From Morella rubra (Eukaryota; Streptophyta; Magnoliopsida; Fagales; Myricaceae): a stretch of DNA of 64,000 nucleotides. Shown in pieces: positions 59,358 to 64,000 of the stretch. The notes under the pieces are model-generated. The model was not told the origin of the DNA, ran no database searches, and saw only the letters and a program-made list of their open reading frames with translations. Numbering within the stretch: the first letter of the stretch is position 1; every line of letters begins with the position of its first letter. A program made the translations under genes and the position numbers. Where the stretch lies: the NCBI GenBank assembly GCA_003952965.2, contig CM025853.1, forward strand, positions 22,298,832 through 22,362,831, given 5' to 3'.

Positions 59358-62300
59358 TAGTTATAACTCTAGCAATAAAGAAAACATAAGTGCACATTTA
59401 CACTATAACAAATGGTATCTTATCAATTGATGCATTAAGCAAAGCAATAAATGGTAACCAGTTCACAAGATCTAATCCTAGCTTATGTATCTTTCAAACT
59501 CCAATTTTGTTAAAAATAAAAGACATACAATTAACGATCAATAGTTAACTATTAACGGTCGATGATCATGTCGTATTTATTCTATAACTCTTACCTATGC
59601 CAAAAATGATAACGAATGATCGATAACGTTAATTACTTAAGATCATTGGAGTAGAAGTTAATTGATTTCTCTTTCCATAAGATCTAATTCCCCCTACGGG
59701 TTTTCTTTTCTAGTTTTCAATTTTTCATTTCTGGAGGCAAAGCATTTGATACCACAAAACTTTATACATTATATGAATTTAAATTATCTTTTAAAAACAT
59801 AATACTTACAAAATGATATTAAAGAGTTTGAAATAGAAGAGACATGACTGTGTCTTTCTTGCTGTATGTTATGAGATTTATAAGCATACCATAAGCTTTG
59901 AAAGTGATGGAGTTCAAAGGATATTCAGGTCGCTTCACTGTCGTGCTGGAGAAAATGAGTAGATTGACTGTGTTGCCTAGCAAATTATAAATTTAAATCC
60001 ATAAATATTGTATATATCAAAAACTTGAATCTGGTTCAAGCCGTATCAAAGATAATAAGCTGATTAATTTTATGGACTACATCTTTTCACATGTACGCAA
60101 ATACCAAAGTTTTTAGCCCAAACATGAGTAAGATGTCCCCAGCAACATGAAGGTTATTTTTTATTTCTTCTTCTAAAAACATGAAATTTATCTACTTAAT
60201 TATCTACCGTCTTAAGGTATTGCATGCAAGGCCCCACATAATATTTCATAAAGAATTAATTCAAAATCTCAGAACACTACGATTTAAATTTAAAAATGAA
60301 TTCTTTACAATACTTGTCAATTGATTATCAATAGTTGAGAAATTTAACAATCATCTAACACCTATCTTCCAGCATTATCAACCTTGAAAGTTGTATGTAG
60401 CCCTAGATTTCAGAAAGATTGATCTTGCAAGTTTTGAAAATGGTAAATACGCTGCAACACTTCTTGAACAAAAGAACTGAAAAAAAGAACAAACCCACCA
60501 ATGAATTAGTTCACAATGCGAAAACCAGATCTATCATACTACAGTAAGCCGTTAGTGGTTATATTTCCTAACACTAATTTCCAGGTTACTGAATAATATG
60601 AAAGGTAATAAAGGCTATAGTATTCCGTATGACTCAATCAAATCAATTGACGCATGGAACCTACAAATTGACACATTTATCAATATTAAATATTGTCTAT
60701 GATATGAATCTCCAAATATGATTTCAAATTAGATTACATTAATGAAAATCAGTAAACGGTTAGATAATAATAAGTAGTGAGCTTATCTTATATATATATA
60801 AATCTTGTATATATATCATTGATAATGACGAGCCATGAAGGTACTATTTTGTACAGCAAGACATTTAGTCATATAATTAGAAGGAAAAAAATTGATAACT
60901 CTAATTATAAAGATAACACAAGTGCATATTTACACTATGACAAATGGTATTTTATCAAGTGATGCATTAAGCAACGCAATAAATGGTAAATAGTTCATAT
61001 GATCCAATCCTAATTAATGTATTATTCAAACTTTGTTTTCATTAAATGTAAAAGGCAAACGATTAACAATCAATGGTTAACTGCTAATGGTCAGTGATCC
61101 TGTCATATATTCTATAACTCTCACAAATGTAAATAATGATGACAAATGATCGATGATATTAATTACTTAAGATCATTATAGTAGAAGTTAATTGCTTTGT
61201 CTTTCCATAAGATCTAATTCCCCGCTACGGATTTTCTTTTATAGTTAGCAATTTTCCCTTTCTGATGGCCATGCTTATGCTACCACAAAGCTCTATACAT
61301 GATGTGACTCTAAATAGTTTTAAAAACATGGTACTGACTAAACAATATTAAAGAGTTGGACAAAGAAGAGATATTACAGTGTCTGTCATGTTGTATGTGA
61401 TAAGATTTTCTAGTGCTGGAGAAAATGAGTAGATTGGCTATGTTGCCTAGTAAAATGAAAGTTCAAATCCATAAATATTGTATATATCAAAAACTTGTAT
61501 CTAGTTGAATCCTTATAAAAGATAATAAGCTTTATTAATTTTACAACCTCCATCGTTTCACGTATAAGTAAATACTAGAGTTTTTAATCCAAACAAAAGT
61601 AAGATGGCCCTAGCAACATGAATGTTTTCTTTTCTTCTTCTGAAAAGAAGAAATTTATGTACTTAATTATCTACTGTGTAAAGATACTGCATGCAAGGCC
61701 TCCGCATCATGTTTCATAATGAATTAATTCAAAATCTGAGAACATGTGAATATTTAATCCTGATAAATATACGATGCAACCAACTCTTCTTGATCTATTT
61801 TTCTTAATTAATTATAACTTTTATTTCCCTGCAACTGCATGTAGAAGACTACGATTTAAACCATAAGTTGAATTATTTACAACACTGCTAAGTTGATTAT
61901 TAATAGTAGAGAAATTTAACAATCCTCTAACTCTCTTTTACCCTATCTTTGTGCATTATCAACCTTGAAAGTTTCATGCAACCCTATATTTCACAAAGAT
62001 GTTCAAATTAAGAGGACCATCCAAGTTTTGAAAAAGGGTAAACACGCTCAACAATACTTGAACAAAAGAACTCAAAAAAAAAAAAAAAAAAAAAAGAACA
62101 AATCACCAATGAATTAGATCACCATTCAAAAACTAGATATGTCATACTACATTAAGCCATTTGCGGTTATATTTCCTACTACTAATCCTCAAGTTACTCA
62201 ATACTAAGAAAGGTAATAATGGCTATACTATTCCGTATGACTCAAATATATCAATTGATGTGTGGGTCCTACTAATTGACATATTTATCTGTATTAAATG

Positions 62301-63525
62301 TTGTCTATGATACGATCCTCTAAATATGATTTCAAATAAGATTCCATTAATGAAAATCAGTAAATGATTAGAAAATATCAAGTGGTGATCAACTTATCTT
62401 ATATATATATCATTGACAATAACGAACCATGTAGGTACAATTATGTAATGCAAAAAATTTAGTCATATAATTAATGGGAAAAAAGTTATAACTCTAGTTA
62501 TAAAGAAAACACAAGTGCATTTACACTATGACAAATCATATCTTATCAATTGATGCATTTTGCATAAACTAGGAATGGTAAACTATTCACATGATCTATT
62601 GCTAACTAATGTATTGTTCTTATAAATGTCAATAATGATGATGAATTATCGATGACATTAATTATATAGGATCATTATATTAGAAGTTAATTGTTTTCCA
62701 TCAGATCTAATCCCCCCCCCCCCCCAAAGTGTTTTTTTTTTTTCAGTTAGAAAGTTTTTAATTTTTGGTGGCCATGGTTTTGCTACCAGGAAACTCTATA
62801 CATGATGTGAATCTAAATTGCTTTTAAAAACATGATACTTACTAAACAATAAAGAGTTGGGCATAGAAGAGACATTATTGTGTCTGTCGTTCATTATTTA
62901 TGAGATTTTCTAAGCATGCCATAAGCACTGAATGTGATGGTGTCCGAAAGATATTCTAAACGCCTTGCACTGCTACTGAAGCAAATAAGTAGATTGGCTG
63001 TGTTGCCTAGTAAAATGAAATCTGAGAACATATGGGCTTTTAATACTGATATATATATGATGCAATGAACTATTTTTTATCTCTTTTTCCTTCTTAATTA
63101 CATTTTTTTTGCCATGCAAATAAATTTAGAAGATGAAGATTTAAAGCTAAAGTTGACTTCTTTACAATAATTGTCATTTGATTATCAATAGTAAAGAAAT
63201 TAACAATCATCTAACACTCTTTTACCTTGTCTTTGAGCATTACCAACCTTGAAAGTTGCATGCAACTCAAGATTTGATAGATATTTTCAAATTAAGAGGA
63301 TCAAGCAAGTTTTGAAAAGCGTAAACACACTACAACACTTCTTGAATAAAAGAATTTAAAATCAAAAGAACAAACCCACCGATGAATTAGATCAACATGC
63401 AAAAACTAGATCTATCATACTATAGTAAGCCGTTAGCAATTATATTTTCTACTACTAATCCTCTAGCTACTCAATCATAAGAATGGTAATAATGGCTATA
63501 CTATTCCACACTACTAAATCATATC
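59358..63525 (-). repeat. Higher-order repeat units of about 1.55 kb, - orientation
   Basis: The CTTTATAACTAGAGTTAT...CATTTGTCATAGTGTAAAT...GATGCATTAAGCAA series recurs at about 59358, 60895 and 62488. Each unit includes one copy of the 378-bp satellite part (anchors at 59954, 61423 and 62984) plus about 1.1 kb of other sequence that is the reverse complement of the + units at 41.7-45.5 kb. A C14 run (62712-62725) sits at the same unit position as the G16 run at 44706. Confidence 0.8.
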
Positions 63526-64000
63526 TGTTGGCTTTTAGTTATGATTGATGTTTTGATGATAATAATAGAAGTAAATGAGATGATAAACAAAGAAGATCCA
63601 AAATGGGTACGAAACAAATAAGTAACATTCAATTAAATGGAAGTGGCTCTAAAAGTGAAGACTCAAGCTATTAAGGTAATGTTTGTAACTCTAAACTTTA
63701 TCTTTAACAAGTATTTGAACAACACACTTGCATATTTCTTCAAAACATGCATAAACCATTCTATTAGTTGTTTGGAAGATCAAAATATGATTTTAGTGGC
63801 TTCAAATTATCCCCACACAAATTGTAAAACCTTATTTGCACTCATGGGAAGTTAGTCTTCAAAATTGGCTTTGTAGAGGTCAAAATTGTATTTTTGAATG
63901 AACCGGATAATGTGTTAAATTGTAAAGGTCGACCGACTGGTGAAGCGGTTGACCGGCTATCAACTGTATGGTGCAGTGGTCGACCGGATACTATTTTAAA
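63526..64000 (+). mobile_element. Start of an LTR (runs off the right edge)
   Basis: Begins TGTTGGCTTTTAGTTATGATTG, matching the reverse complement of the 44586 end of the remnant at 43021-44586. It shares the GAACCGGATMATGTG and GGTGAAGCGGTTGACCGG words further in. This copy is in the opposite orientation to the other. Confidence 0.75.

Overview
The window is nuclear DNA of a flowering plant, most likely a eudicot. It is AT-rich, gene-sparse and intron-containing. The proteins match plant-only families: a clade-type PP2C phosphatase with an MGSCLS start, an NDR1/HIN1-like protein, an AVT1-type vacuolar amino acid transporter, a ROP-interactive CRIB protein and an EG45/plant natriuretic peptide-like protein. 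I cannot name the species. Exon joins are my own reading of GT-AG sites and family alignment from memory; no transcript data were available.

Layout. 0-2.3 kb: the 5' part of a minus-strand PP2C gene and its promoter. 2.3-15.1 kb: a mosaic of duplicated and inverted repeat blocks, small transposons (MITE-like) and two copies of a segment that now lies upstream of the transporter. 15.7-16.2 kb: a hAT transposase remnant. 16.6-19.0 kb: the AVT1-like transporter, with a perfect 721-bp tandem duplication inside the gene that keeps frame. 19-22.4 kb: MITE-like elements. 22.5-23.2 kb: the single-exon NHL6-like gene. 23.8-28 kb: a four-level nest of transposable elements, two of whose insertions have perfect target-site duplications. 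30.7-32.8 kb: a three-exon RIC2/RIC4-like ROP effector. 34.4-35.5 kb: a promoter-like cluster of GGCCCA/TGGGCC motifs and a GC-richer island without a recognised gene. 36-38 kb: CACTA-like DNA. 38.0-38.5 kb: the minus-strand EG45-like gene, with its upstream region duplicated. 40.5-41.6 kb: MITEs. 41.7-64 kb: a large block of one repeat family, in + orientation up to about 51.69 kb and in - orientation beyond it. This block contains a 21-unit tandem array (about 378 bp per unit, 51.7-59.36 kb), about 1.55-kb higher-order units, a hAT element split by a 3.4-kb solo LTR, and LTR fragments.

The five protein-coding genes are unrelated housekeeping, signalling or wall/defence genes and do not form a pathway or cluster. 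The strongest unusual signals are the exact in-frame duplication in the transporter gene, the head-to-head satellite block with embedded splice-bounded exon-like sequence, and the dated layers of nested transposons. Nothing resembling a CRISPR array, operon, rRNA or convincing tRNA was seen.
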